DNA of 64,000 bases, from positions 119,039,947 through 119,103,946 of the forward strand of contig NC_133652.1 in assembly GCF_009905375.1 (NCBI RefSeq). Reading direction: 5' to 3'. The translations under genes and the position numbers were made by a program. Below, piece after piece: positions 36,564 to 48,261 of the stretch. The notes beneath the pieces are model-generated. The model saw nothing but the letters and a program-made list of their open reading frames with translations, was not told where the DNA came from and did no database searches. Numbering within the stretch: the first letter of the stretch is position 1; every line of letters starts with the position of its first letter. The DNA comes from Apium graveolens (lineage: Eukaryota > Streptophyta > Magnoliopsida > Apiales > Apiaceae).

Positions 36564-37332
36564 TTGAAGTGTTTGATTTTAAGTGGGTAAGAAAAATTAG
36601 AGAGAAAGAGTTTGAAATGAGAGAAAACGGTTTGGATTTGTAGAAATTAGGTCAATTGGAGATCTCGAAGGCTTAAAGAGGTGTATGTCAAGATGTCTGG
36701 GTATTTATAGTAAAAGGTAAATGACTTATCGAGAACTCAAAATAAACGGTTGGAATTTGCTTATCGAGAAGTCATATTTAGAGAATAGATACATATTCAT
36801 ATGTCACTTCCCCGACTCTTATCGATAACTAGAAAATGACTTATCGAGATGTCAAATAAATACCTAGTTTGTCCTAAATGGACTAAATTTTTCCAATTTT
36901 TATTTGAATAAATCAAAATAAAACCAGAATAATTTTATCAAAAGTATTTTACCAAAATAATTTATTAAATTAAATTATCTCAGTTCTAAGTTGTTAATAA
37001 GTCTAAAATTTATACTTGTAGAGAACTCTGTGAATTATCACTTATCGAGATCTCTACAATGACTTATCGAGAAGTCATAATAATGCGTGTCGAGAAGTCC
37101 TGCGAGAAGTCAGAAAAATGACTTATCGAGAACTCACCCTAGAAGTTTTAAAATGACTTGTGGAGAAGTCAGTTAAGACTTATCGAGAACTTAGTTCTCT
37201 ATATACTTTTGTTCTTTTTTATTCTGTCTAATGCTAATTTCACACATTAAAAATGTAAATTAACATTTAGGCAGTTTTCTCAGAATTGAAAAATTCCAAG
37301 CTAAATTTTGAATATAATATATATATATATAT
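36564..37332 (-). promoter_or_regulatory. C pol/post-pol spacer: motif C array and internal TATA promoter
   Basis: About eleven copies or near copies of TTATCGAGAAGTC lie between 36723 and 37192. The minus-strand TATAAATA (36702-36709) is followed by a C/T-rich leader to the ATG at 36563. This is the same layout as the S1 spacer, with a different motif. D was inserted in a (TA)n run at the right end. Confidence 0.65.
37328..37332. repeat. Target site duplication TATAT, left copy
   Basis: Matches 44400-44404. The site is a TA repeat, so the duplication is less decisive than usual. Confidence 0.7.
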
Positions 37333-37947
37333 TGTTAGGTCACACACACACTGTAGAGGGGGTGAATACAGTGTATAGTACACTCAAATCGAACTTTAAG
37401 ATCTTAAGTAACAGAAAACAAACTTTATTGAACCAATAAACTCTGTTACAGTATGGAACTGTTACCTCTCAGTGATGAAGAAATATCACGAGAGCTGCTA
37501 GGGTTACAATGAATAATCTTTTCTAATAATGATAACACTTATAGTGTAAACCCTATGTCTATGTTTATATACTACACAGTTACAAGATAATCGCTAATTG
37601 ATATGGAATATAATTCTGCTTCCTAAAATATATCAATCAGATATCTTTTCTTCCAAGTATTCCATTCTTCACAGAATTCCTTCTTCATGCATATCTCTTC
37701 TTATGTTTATCTCGATCTTCTTTCCTTTAATCAGCTACTGTCCTTATCTGATTGTTCTTCAGCACTTAAGTTCTGATATCTATCTTCTGATGATTATCTC
37801 CTGATAATATAAGTACTGATATCCTTAAGTCCTGACTTCCAGTATAAGTACTGATCAACAGTTAAGTACTGATTTATCCTGTTCACGTAAGATCTGAAAG
37901 CTAAACATAAAACATATTAGCCATGACATTATCAAATATATCTAACA
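37333..37947 (-). repeat. 3' LTR of D
   Basis: 615 bp, from TGTTAGGTCACAC to TATCTAACA on the plus strand. It contains a minus-strand TATA box near 37565 (AGTATATAAAC) and AGTTCTGATATC repeats. Confidence 0.95.
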
Positions 37948-37967
37948 ATCTCCCCAACTTGTAAATT
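37948..37967 (-). other. Polypurine tract of D
   Basis: Minus strand AATTTACAAGTTGGGGAGAT directly before the 3' LTR. Confidence 0.85.
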
Positions 37968-38154
37968 AACAAAATATACAAGTTTAACAGATATTTGATG
38001 ATGTCAAAAACATTAAGTACAAATGCATGAGAAATAGACTAGATAACTACAACTTACAGTCCTTAAAGTTTTTACCAATTTCAACTTCTGATAACAACTT
38101 CAATCTGTATAAATATCAGAATTTAAGCAGTTGTAGATCTTCGACTTGGCTTCT

Positions 38155-41100
38155 TCATTTTCTGATCTCTCTGTTGTCAGGAGTTGTTCTGAGATAGTTC
38201 TTCAACAAACATTTCTCAGCATATCTTAGTTCATCAATCATTCTCCTTTTAACACCTTTAAGCTCTGCAGTATCTTCACCAGTTTGAAAGATTGCAGCTC
38301 TGAGATCATTAATCTTTGCTTTTCTCAACTCCTGATCTAGTCTTATGACATAAGCTTTGTCAGACTCAAGATTGAATTCAAGTCCCTTAATACCAAGATA
38401 CGTTCTGATCTGTGCAGTATTAGGCTTCATATCAACAATATCACCATTGTGATCTCTGTACTTTGGAACATATATGCTGTCAGACTTAACAGAATAAAGC
38501 CTTTTCTTTCTCTGAATCTGTTCTTTTAAGTAGTTTGCAGCAGTCTCTGTTATTCTGTCATCCACTTGAAGTAAGAAAAGTACATGCTCCAATTCTTCAA
38601 AATACTTCAAAGGAATGGCATTTTGTCTTATATGATAAACCCTACCATCTGTCATGAAATACAACATGATGTATTCTTTCAAGTAGGTATGGTAAACCAT
38701 CTGTACAGATTCCAGTTGATTCAATCTCTCAGGAGTTGCTCCAATACCTGGTTCACTCAAGGAAGTTGGATCATTGGTAGTGTTGTGTACTCTTCTTTCA
38801 TCAGCACTTCCCAATCCAGTTTTATCTCTAGCTTCCTTTCCAGTAACTACTCTTGCTTCAAAACCACTTGCAATAGTCTTTAAAGATTGAGTCTGTTTTG
38901 CTTTAGTGAATCCTGGTAGGAGTGTCTTTGATCTATTTTCTGATATCAAGTTAACTTGAGCTCTGTCAGAGGTTACTTGCTTCTTCTGAATATCAGAACT
39001 TACAATTTCTTGACTCTGAACAACTTGAACCATGTCAGAGGTTGTTTTAAGAACTTTTCTTGAAGTCAGAGCAAGATCATCTTTTCCATCAGTAATTTCT
39101 TCTTCCTCAGGAGGTACATAAGCTTTGATAGGTTCACCAACCTTTTCTTTACCCTTGGATCTTGGATCAATCTGTGGTTGTGATCTAGCCAAAGTTGCTT
39201 CAGTATGTGTCCTTTCTTTGATCACAATGCCTTTAAGTTTTGGAAGTAACTTTTTACCAGAAGCTTCAGATTTAGATGTGACTTTCTCTGATTTAAGTCT
39301 GGCTTCTTCTTCCTTTAAACTTTCCAAGTCCATCCCTGGATTTTCTTGAAGAAATAACTGTCTTGACATTTCCTCATCAAGATCTAGAAGTTCATCAGAA
39401 CTTATCCTTTTACCAGCAGCAGAACTTATTCTTTTCCCAGTATCAGAACTTGTTATGTGACTAGCTTGTCTTGATGTAAACCTTCTACCTTGACTATGAC
39501 CACTACCCATTCCAGAGTTTCCTTGGTCATCTTTTCCATCATCCTTTCCTTGCAGTGTCTTGTTGGTTTTACATTTGGACTTAATTACCTTCTCCCCCTT
39601 TTTGGCATCAGCAGGTAATAAAAGAGAGATAAGTAGTTCCACTGAGGTCTGGATTTCAGTAAGTTGCGATTGCTGAGAAGCTTGATTTGTCAGAATTTGA
39701 TCAATCTGAGCTTGTTGTTTCTCTTGAGTTTTCTCAATATAAGCAATCCTGTCAATGGTAGGTTGAAAGAACTTTTTCTTATCAATTTTCCAAACTTGTT
39801 CCTGTTTGATAAAGTTCTCCTGAATCTTGTGTAGCTCTGCATGAGTATTGGAATGAAGACCTTGTAGATGTTTAGTACTCAATGCAGTGACTCTAAGCTG
39901 GGTTTTAAAATCATTAGAATTTAACATTTCATCAGCTTTAGTCAAGTGCTCAGCAAGATGTAAAGCATTTGGAACACATGAAACTGAGTTCCATTCCTTA
40001 GTCCACTCCTGACCTGCAGGAGTTTCACTCCAAGGCACTGGTGCATCCCTGATAACAAACTCCTTTACTAGTTCAGACTTAGGAAGAGTCGGTGGAGGAG
40101 TATGTCCTGAAGGACCTGCTTCATCAGCATCTACAGTTGTAGCAGCTTCACCAGTATCTCCAACATTTGCAGCATCAGAACTTAAAGAATCAGTATCTTC
40201 TGATAAGACAACAGTGTGAGTAGCAATGGAGGCTTCAGCATCCTCTAATTGCTGATCTGATACTAAGTTCTGATCAACAGCCATATCCTGATGCTCACCT
40301 AAAATCTGATCATCAGCATCTTGATGCAGAGAAGGTGTTATTGATAACTCTGGAGTTTGAACAGCATCAGTAACAGGTGTTGTGGAAGGATTATTTGTTG
40401 TTGGAGCTTCTAAGAAAAGTATTGCAGGCACAACCAGGTTCTGAATATCAATTTCAGCACTTGTGCCTGGATCAACAAGAGACACAGATGGTGCGTTAGC
40501 CTTGTCAGATACAGCTTCCTGAGATGGAGTTGATGGAGAAGAAGTGACTGGAGCAAATTCCTTGTCTTGTGAGATCAGAGATTCCTGATTCCCTTCCTTA
40601 GCTGCTTCCTCCTCATCATCTGAAACTGGCCTTTGTGCCCTCTGTTTCTTGTACTTCCTTGTTGATTTGGATTCCTTGGGAGTTTCAGGAACTATCATAC
40701 ATCTAAGCCTCTTGAAAAGCCTAGAACCCCCAATTTCAGAATCCTTCTGAGAAGTTGCTTTCTCAGCTTCAACCACCACAGGTTCTGAAGAAGGAATCTG
40801 TTCCTCAGAATCTGATTCATCTCTCAAAGTAATTCTCCTCCTCTTTTGAGGTGTTTGAGGAACAGTCTTTGTTCTCTTTGGCTTAGAGGATGTAGGCTTC
40901 ACAGTAGGTGCTGAAGAAGAAGGTTGAGCAGTCTGTGAAGTGGAGAGATAGGATTTGAGATAAGTTCTGAGGGTAGGTTGAGTAGAATGAGAGGTAGGTA
41001 CTGAGGTTGATGGATTTTGGGTGGTTGGAGGTGGTTGGACATCAGTGTAAACAGATCTATAAGTATCAGGATCAGCATTTACCAGGATCTGTTTTACAGA

Positions 41101-41865
41101 CTTAGGAATCTGTAATGGTCTAACCACTTTCTTCTTAGTATCAGCATTTACCAGGTCATTAAAGTATCATTTTGCAACCTTAAAAGGTGGGGTTTGAGTG
41201 CTGACTAAATGAGGTTCATCAGTACAGTAAGTGTAAATAAGTTGACAGAATCTAGCAAAATAAACAACATCTCGATCCTCTGTCATCCTATCCCCAATAA
41301 AACCAATTATTCCAGTTGCAAAATCAAAATGAGTTTGATGGATAATAGCATACCCTATGTGCTGACTCAGAATTGGGATAGCATCAAAATTTGAACATTT
41401 GTTCCCAAAAGCTTTGGTGATGTAATCAAAGAAGAAACTCCATTCTCTTCTGATATTAGCCCGTTTCAATTGTCCAAGTTTCGTCAGACTCTTTTCATAT
41501 CCCAATTCAGCCATTAACTCCCGAAGGGCTGAGTCCTCTGGAACTGAGAAAGTACAATCCTTTGGAAGATGTAAAGCCCTGCGTACTGTACCAGGAGTGA
41601 CTACAAAGGATGAATCACCCACTTGGAAGATAATACTGGGAGTTCCACGGTTACCACCATCATCAAAAACTCCAGTCCTCCAGAACCTCAGAACTTGTTG
41701 ACTTGAAAATAATTCAAGCTGAGTTAAGGCGTACCCAACCTCACTATGTGCAAGAAGATCTTGCACAAAGTGCAATTCAGATGGAGCTTCAGCATGATTA
41801 AGAATTGCAGCATAGTTGTTTGGAACAAACTTTGCTCCATCAATGATTAAATCCTTTGGTGCCAT
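38155..41865 (-). pseudogene. D post-pol ORF, nearly intact (one in-frame stop)
   Basis: About 1237 codons in one frame, interrupted only by TGA at about 41167. The N-terminal domain (41865-41170) has the shared block NIRREWSFFFDYITKAF (near 41450), followed by HIGYAII..FDFATGIIGFI, helical and similar in style to plant transposon-protein domains such as PF20167 (not proven). The middle is S/T/E-rich with SSD-type codons from motif B. A helical stretch (near 39870) precedes LLISLLLPADAKKGEK (near 39600). The basic region has NPGMDLESLKEEEARL (near 39330). A C-terminal helical domain (38700-38155) contains YVPKYRDHNGDIVDMKPN. No transmembrane segment and no enzyme motif seen. This is the best-preserved copy of the protein in the window. 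Confidence 0.8.
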
Positions 41866-42047
41866 GTGAAAAAATATTGAGATTCAAGTATGCCTGTTAG
41901 GTGTTTGAGATAATGTCTGTATGAAAAAACAACGTGAGAAAGAAGGAGAAAGAGAGTAAAAGTAAGGAGAGAGATAAAGTATAAAGAAAATTAAAAAGAT
42001 TAAAGAAATCTTCTCTCTGCTGTACTTATACCAAAAAATATAACCGT
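41866..42047 (-). promoter_or_regulatory. Candidate internal promoter and leader of D post-pol ORF
   Basis: Minus-strand TATAAGTA (42023-42030), with GGTTATATTT further upstream, is followed by about 150 bp rich in CT (CTCTCTCC-type) and then the ATG at 41865. Confidence 0.55.
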
Positions 42048-42558
42048 TGGACACCTGTCAGACATGCAGTAATAACGGTCAGTTACTGGGCTCGAGAAAA
42101 CAGGAATCATTACTTACCCAGTTGCCTAGTTTCAAGGAAAAAACTGTTCCATTTATCAAGTATAACAATTTTAATTCAAAATTTAAACCATTAGTACTGA
42201 TTGAATTATTTTTCACTACATCATTGACATTCTGAAAATACATCACATGAAAATAACCAAGATAATTTAGATGAGTAAGTGCTGAAAATAAATCAGAACT
42301 TAATTAAAAACAAAATTTAAATGGTCATCAGAATATCAATCAGGATTTATCAACACAAGATAAAATAACTCAGAGACAAAATCTTGAAGTAAAAACAATT
42401 TTCATTAATATATCAAGTCAATACATTTATGAAATGGAAATTACATCAATACTTATACAAGATTTTCCCTAAGCTTCTAATCCAAACATCAACAGCTTTA
42501 GTCCTAGCTAAGAAGCCTGACAAAGCTGAGGATGAAGAAGAACAGGAAGAAGACAAGA

Positions 42559-42834
42559 TTAAGTCATCTTCCTCTTCCTATCTTCGACAAACAAGATGGC
42601 GAGTCGTATGATTCGCTCTTGCTGACGGATAGCTTCCCGCCTTTCCTCCTCCAATCGCTCCAGATGGCGATGGTAGTCCATATAGAAGAATAGAAGGTGA
42701 GTTAGCACCTCTTGTGGGACAGAATCCCAGATCTCCTCAGGAATGGCTGTTACATGCCACTCCTGCTGCCACTCGGCACAACTTAGCTCCATAGTGAAGG
42801 TTTGGGTGTTCAAAAACATGTTGTATCGAACCAT
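42559..42834 (-). CDS. Small ORF in D, unknown 91-residue protein
   Basis: From ATG at 42834 the frame runs MVRYNMFLNTQTF... to a TAA at 42559-42561. The first part has tryptophans (AEWQQEWHV, EEIWDSV). The second half is a charged helix rich in E and R (LERLEEERREAIRQQE) ending in a basic tail (DRKRKMT). Minus-strand TATATAAG lies about 80 bp upstream with a CT-rich leader between, so it could be a separate transcription unit. The frame is also open upstream of this ATG, but the TATA box position favours this start. No family recognised. It could be a remnant of gag or of a captured host gene. Confidence 0.5.
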   Translation of the reverse strand: MVRYNMFLNTQTFTMELSCAEWQQEWHVTAIPEEIWDSVPQEVLTHLLFFYMDYHRHLERLEEERREAIRQQERIIRLAILFVEDRKRKMT

Positions 42835-42906
42835 TGTGTTTTTGAGAGAAGAAGGAGGATAAGTGTGTGAGAAGAATGTGATGGAAAGACTGATGTGAAG
42901 TGGTTT

Positions 42907-42914
42907 CTTATATA
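42907..42914 (-). promoter_or_regulatory. TATA box before the small D ORF
   Basis: Minus strand TATATAAG followed by a pyrimidine-rich leader (TCATCACATTCTTCTC-like) to the ATG at 42834. Confidence 0.5.
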
Positions 42915-43798
42915 GGCAAGAGAATGCCAAGAGACGCAAAGATATTTAATGCTGACAGGTAGAATTAATTCTACCTCGTCTCCCTAGACTTTGAAAAAGA
43001 ATAACAGTCATTGGAAAGAGGAAGCATGGTCTAGACCGCACAAGACACAAGAAACAGTGGACTGTTCAAGTACAAATACCATTAATCCTAATCACAGTGA
43101 CTATTAATCTTCCACTTCAACATATTTGAGTACGAACTGAGACTGTTATCAAATTTTATTCAAAGATAAGCCAAGTAAAGGATTAGACTGAGAAATCAGA
43201 ACTTAGACCTATACCAGAACTTAACAGTCATCAGAACATAATTTCTTAACTCGAAAAAGGAATGCCTATCTTAGTAAATACTCATACAAGTTCTGAGTTA
43301 TGGACGTTAGAACTTAATCATCAGAACGTGTAACTTAGAACTTGTCCTCAGAATTTGTGCAATAATGACACAATGACAGTTTATCTAAAATAACATAGAC
43401 CACCACAGAAATTTTCATCATTCAGATGGAGTGATTAGTGTGTGCATTAAGCCAAAAAAAAAACAGACAAAGAGTAAAGTCTGATTCACTTCAGTACATC
43501 TTAGAAATAAGGCATAACTAAAATTTTGCTAAAGATCTGTCATTGTCCTGAAACCTACTGATGAATGAGTTCATGCTAGAGTCCATCTCAACTGTTTTGT
43601 GCTAATTTTATGCATCTTTTGCAATTCTGTTTTACAGTGGCTTCTCAGTGTAAGTGAGTCACGACTGTTTATCAGAATTTATGCTATTTTCAGAGTATTT
43701 CTCCAGTAATCATAGAGTGTGAAAAGTCACCAAGAAAATATTTTGCTTTTCTGATGCATATTTACTTAATACCAGCAATGCACTTGGGTCGTCCCTTC
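42915..43798. other. Non-coding internal part of D with motif B copies
   Basis: No gene seen. Several TCAGAACTT/CAGAACTTA copies occur between about 43190 and 43350. The primer-site region expected next to the LTR is not recognisable. Confidence 0.55.
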
Positions 43799-44399
43799 CA
43801 CACTGTAGAGGGGGTGAATACAGTGTATAGTACACTCAAATCGAACTTTAAGATCTTAAGTAACAGAAAACAAACTTTATTGAACCAATAAACTCTGTTA
43901 TAGTATGGAACTGTTACCTCTCAGTGATGAACAAATATCACGAGAGCTGCTAGGGTTACAATGAATAATCTTTTCTAATAATGATAACACTTATAGTGTA
44001 AACCCTATGTCTGTGTTTATATACTACACAGTTACAAGATAATCGCTAATTGATATGGAATATAATTCTGCTTCCTAAAATATATCAATCAGATATCTTT
44101 TCTTCCAAGTATTCCATTCTTCACGGAATTCCTTCTTCATGCATATCTCTTCTTATGTTTATCTCGATCTTCTTTCCTTTAATCAGCAACTGTCCTTATC
44201 TGATTGTCCTTCAGCACTTGAGTTCTGATATCTATCTTCTGATGATTATCTCCTGATAATATAAGTACTGATATCCTTAAGTCCTGACTTCCAGTATAAG
44301 TACTGATCAACAGTTAAGTACTGATTTATCCTGTTCACGTAAGATCTGAAAGCTAAACATAAAACATATTAGCCATGACATTATCAAATATATCTAACA
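43799..44399 (-). repeat. 5' LTR of D, lacking the outermost bases at the primer-site side
   Basis: Aligns without indels to 37347-37947, seven differences. The terminal TGTTAGGTCACACA (plus-strand view) is replaced by unrelated sequence. Confidence 0.93.
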
Positions 44400-44404
44400 T
44401 ATAT
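44400..44404. repeat. Target site duplication TATAT, right copy
   Basis: Matches 37328-37332. Confidence 0.7.
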
Positions 44405-44527
44405 ATATATATACAGAGATTTCTGAAATATTTATAACTCATATTCCAGTTAATTTCCAATTAAATCAAATTAATTTTAATTTATTAGAAACCAATCTGC
44501 TGCAACACATTAGCTAAGTTCTTGCCT

Positions 44528-47287
44528 TTAGGATGAAGAATTTAGCATTCCAATTTCACCTACAAGTCTAGTGAAAGTAGCTTCATCCAAAGGTTTAGTA
44601 AAAATATCAGCTAATTATTTTTCTGTTGGAACAAAAATGAGCTCAATGGTACCATTTGCAGCATGTTCTCTAATAAAATGGTAGTTTACATCAATGTGCT
44701 TTGTTTTAGAATCATTAACTAAATTAGCCAATATAGATATAGCACTAGTATTGTCACACATAATAGAAATTGCGTGTAACACTAGGCCATAGTCCATTAG
44801 CTAATTTCTAATCCAAAGCACTTGAGCACAACAACTTCCAGCAGCTATGTATTCAGCCTCAGCTGTGGAAGTTGACACAGATTGTTATTTCTTGCTATAC
44901 CAGGATACAAGTATTTGTCCAAGAAATTGACAGCTTCCACTAGTGCTCTTCCTATCAACCCTACATCTAGAAAAATCTGCATATGTGTATCCAACAACTT
45001 CAAATCCTGTTCCCTGAGGATACCATAATCTCAAGTTTGGAGTCCTCTTTAAGTATCTAAAAATTCTCTTTATAGCCATTAAATGTAATTCCTTGGGATT
45101 GGCTTGAAATCTTGCACATGGACATATTGCAAACATAATGTCTGGTCTACTAGCAGTCAAATACATCAAAGATACAATCATTCCTCTATAACCTGAAATA
45201 TCTACACTTTATCCTTTCTTATCTTCATCCAACTTCGTAGCTATAGACATAGGTGTTGATGCAGGAAAATAATCAACCATACCAAAAATTTTCAATAAAT
45301 CTTTAACATACGTGGTTTGGCTGATGAAGATTCCATCACTTCTTTGGCTGACTTGAAGTCCTAGAAAGCAACTTAATTCTCCCATCATACTCATTTCATA
45401 TTCACTCTACATGAGTTTGGAGAATCTTTGATATAGCTTTTCGTAAGTAGAACCAAAGATGATATCATCCACATAGATCTGTACTAGGATCATATCGCCA
45501 CCATGTTGCTTGTAGAAAAGAGTTTTGTCAATTGTTCCTCTATTGAATCCATGTTTAAGCAGAAATTCTGACAGTGTGCCAAACCAAGCTCTAGGTGCTT
45601 GCTTTAATCCATATAGGGGCTTGATTAGTTTGTATACAAAGTTTGGAAATTTTGAATCTTCAAAGTCGGGTGGCTGTTGCACATAAACTTCTTCCAATCA
45701 CCATTAAGGAATGCACTCTTTACATCCATTTGATACATTTTAAAGTTTGAGTTTGCAGCAAATGCAAGAAAGATTCTTATTGCTTCAAGTCTTGCAACTG
45801 GAGCAAAAGTTTCACCATAACCGATTCCTTCCTCCTGTGAGTAGCCTTTTGCAACCAACCTTGCTTTGTTTTTTGTCACAATTCTATTTTCATCCATTTT
45901 ATTCCTGTACACCCACTTTATTCCAATTATACTCCTGTTCTTTGGTGCAGGAACCAACTTCCAAACTTTGTTTCTTTCAAACTGATTTAGCTCTTCTTGC
46001 ATAGTAGTTATCCAGTCAGGATCAACTAGAGCTTCCTCAGTTTTCTTAGGATCAATTTATGAAATACAACATGCATGTAGACACTCATTAGAAGTTATAC
46101 TTCTAGTCCTCACTCCAGCATTTGGATCACCAATAATTGCTTCTCTTGTGTGACTCCTATCCCATTTCCTGATATGAGTTTGTTGATTTGAATTTTCTGC
46201 ATCTTCTTCACATTTGGCGTGACTTGTAGAACTTTCTCATCTTTCTCCCCCTGAGTTTGAGTTCTCAAATTCAGGTGTTTGAGATGAGCTTCCATTCTCA
46301 TGATTCACTTGTTCAGTTGACTCTTCATCCATTATGTTGCTTGTGTTGACTTCAACTTCATCTTCAGGATCACTATCAATGTTGAGATTTTCAAATTTAT
46401 GGGCCTCATATTGATTATCATCAAGGTTCCAATCCTGGGCACTTGTCATCATCAATAATCACATATGTGTTTTCCATAATCTTCTTTTGTTCAAGCACAT
46501 AGACTTTGCAGAATTCAGTTAAAGTTGCATTTCTGAATTATGTGCCATTGTCACTCCTCAATCTCTTCACACACTTCTGATCTTCCGCTTGCTTCTCAAT
46601 CTTCTTGATATATTCAATTATGATGTGTGAAGTTTTATTCTTAGAATGCATAAATTTTACCAATGTGTACCTTGAGTAGTCATCCACCATCACAAGTGCA
46701 TATTTCTTCATTGCAATTGATAAGACATTAACTGGTCCAAATAAATCCATGTGAATAAGTTGCAAAGGTGAACTTATTGAATTCACAGTTTTACTTTTGT
46801 GACTTGACTTCTTTATTTAGCCTTTTTGACAAGCCTCACAAACTTCGTTTTGAGCAAACTCTAGATTTGGCATGTCTCTCACTAACTCCTTTTCACCAGA
46901 GTGTTAATTACCTTATAATTCAGGTGAGAGAGCTTTTTCTGCCATATCTTGCTTTGCTCAACAGATGTCATGGTGTAGAAGCAGCATATTCCATCCTCAT
47001 TTACTGACTTTAAATATGTAACAAACAAGCTTCCCTTTTTTGCTTCTTTCAAAACAATTTCACCAGTCTTTTGCTACTTATTGAACAATCTCTTTTGTCA
47101 AATGAAACAATGAATCCTCTATCTGTGAATTGACTGACACTTAGGAGATTCACTTCTAAACCAGCCACCAGTGCTACATCTTCATTGACAATATTTTCAG
47201 AAACTATATTGCCATATCCCATTGTGAACCCTTTATTGTTGTCTCCAAAAGTAACTAATGGGCCAACCATCTCCTCAAATTATGAGA
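44528..47287 (-). pseudogene. C pol (broken, with internal deletion)
   Basis: Minus-strand copia pol. The protease-side region has NLLSVSQFTDRGF (near 47120). The zinc region has CEACQKG (near 46830). The integrase start HMDLFGPV (near 46740) runs to RSDNGT (46540). About 1 kb holding the rest of the integrase core is deleted. The acidic linker (46450-46090) is followed by RT with intact YVDDIIFG (near 45460), and RNase H ends at 44528 with [10 protein letters not shown] just before. Frameshifts lie near 47050 and 45690, and stops near 46540, 46060, 45407, 45209, 44885, 44800 and 44612. Inactive. Confidence 0.9.
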
Positions 47288-47292
47288 GAAAG

Positions 47293-48261
47293 TGTAATAA
47301 CCCCAAAATTTTGAACTTTTTGTAACCCTTATGAATAGTGTTTTAGCTGAATGAGAAAACTTTTCATGCCACACTATGTAGGGGTTCTGTTATGGATATT
47401 CTGAGATTTTATTAGTACTCTATATGGTATATAAGTGTATGTAAAGATCGTTAGAATCCAGTTCCGAACACTTTGGTTTTTCCCGGAAATCCACTAGATA
47501 CGGAAAGAATTGAGTAAAAGGTAACAGGATAAAAAGGATTTAAATTATAGGATTATAAGAGAGGATCATAAAAGGAATATAATATATTGAGAAAGGTTAA
47601 GAGAACCTAAGTAATAAGATCCCGGGTATGATCCCTCAAACGATAAACGAAAACGAAAGTTAAGCGAACCATATAATAGATCAGCGGTCATTAGGCAAAC
47701 AATTAGGAAGTTAATCAAAGGGATAAGAGAGGATGGTGTCATCCAACCAATAGAAAGAGGACAAAGGAGGGGTGATGACATCACAAAGTGATGCAAGCAT
47801 GACATAAGAGGGAAGGAAATGTGGTGGAATATTAACCACACAAAATCAAGGGTAAATGGGTAATTGACCTAAAACAAAACAAAACTAATTCAACCAACCA
47901 AGCAAATATTCATTTTCATCAAAACAAAAACACAAAATTCTCCTTCATCCTCCCTTTGCTCTCGGCTTTTGCCATTTTCAAAGAAAACAATTTTCAAAAT
48001 TCAAGTTCAAGGCTTCCTAAATTGGTAAGATAATTCCCTAGTATTCCTTATGCATAGTTATGGCTATTCTATGAGTTTAAGCCTCCAAATCATTCATAAT
48101 CTTCTTTAAGAAATCAATGAAGAAGACAATGAATAGTGACTTCAAGAATTTTAACTTGATTTTCTTGTTTTTCCTTTAAGATCCAAGCATCCCTAAGTCA
48201 TCTCAAGACTTCTTAAGGCTTCCTAGCTACTCACACCACTTCAAGGAAGGTATATCATCTC
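47293..48261 (+). repeat. T2 5' LTR, left part
   Basis: Starts TGTAATAACCCCAAAATTTT. No coding capacity. Near 48025 TTGGTAAGAT after a CTCC-rich stretch looks like a splice donor in the transcribed leader. Its last five bases (ATCTC, 48257-48261) are duplicated at 60062-60066. Confidence 0.85.

Larger units (their letters stand above)
37333..44399 (-). mobile_element. D: young gag-pol-less Sirevirus derivative
   Basis: Two 601-bp aligned LTR stretches differ at only seven positions by eye. Between them, on the minus strand, lie a small ORF (42834-42559), a post-pol ORF (41865-38155) and a polypurine tract. No gag, protease, integrase, RT or RNase H is present, and the LTR end next to the primer site is missing. 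The LTRs and post-pol ORF are related to those of B. D must have been mobilised by proteins from another copy, or lost gag-pol after insertion. Confidence 0.88.
32784..47292 (-). mobile_element. C: Sirevirus-like element, split by D and cut by T2
   Basis: Minus strand. Pol (47287 to 44528), spacer with motif C and promoter, and post-pol ORF (36563 to 32784) are in normal order once D (37333-44399) is removed. The right side is cut by insertion of T2 at 47293, so gag and the 5' LTR lie beyond the window. The left side is truncated in the post-pol ORF, and the polypurine tract and 3' LTR are missing. Confidence 0.85.
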
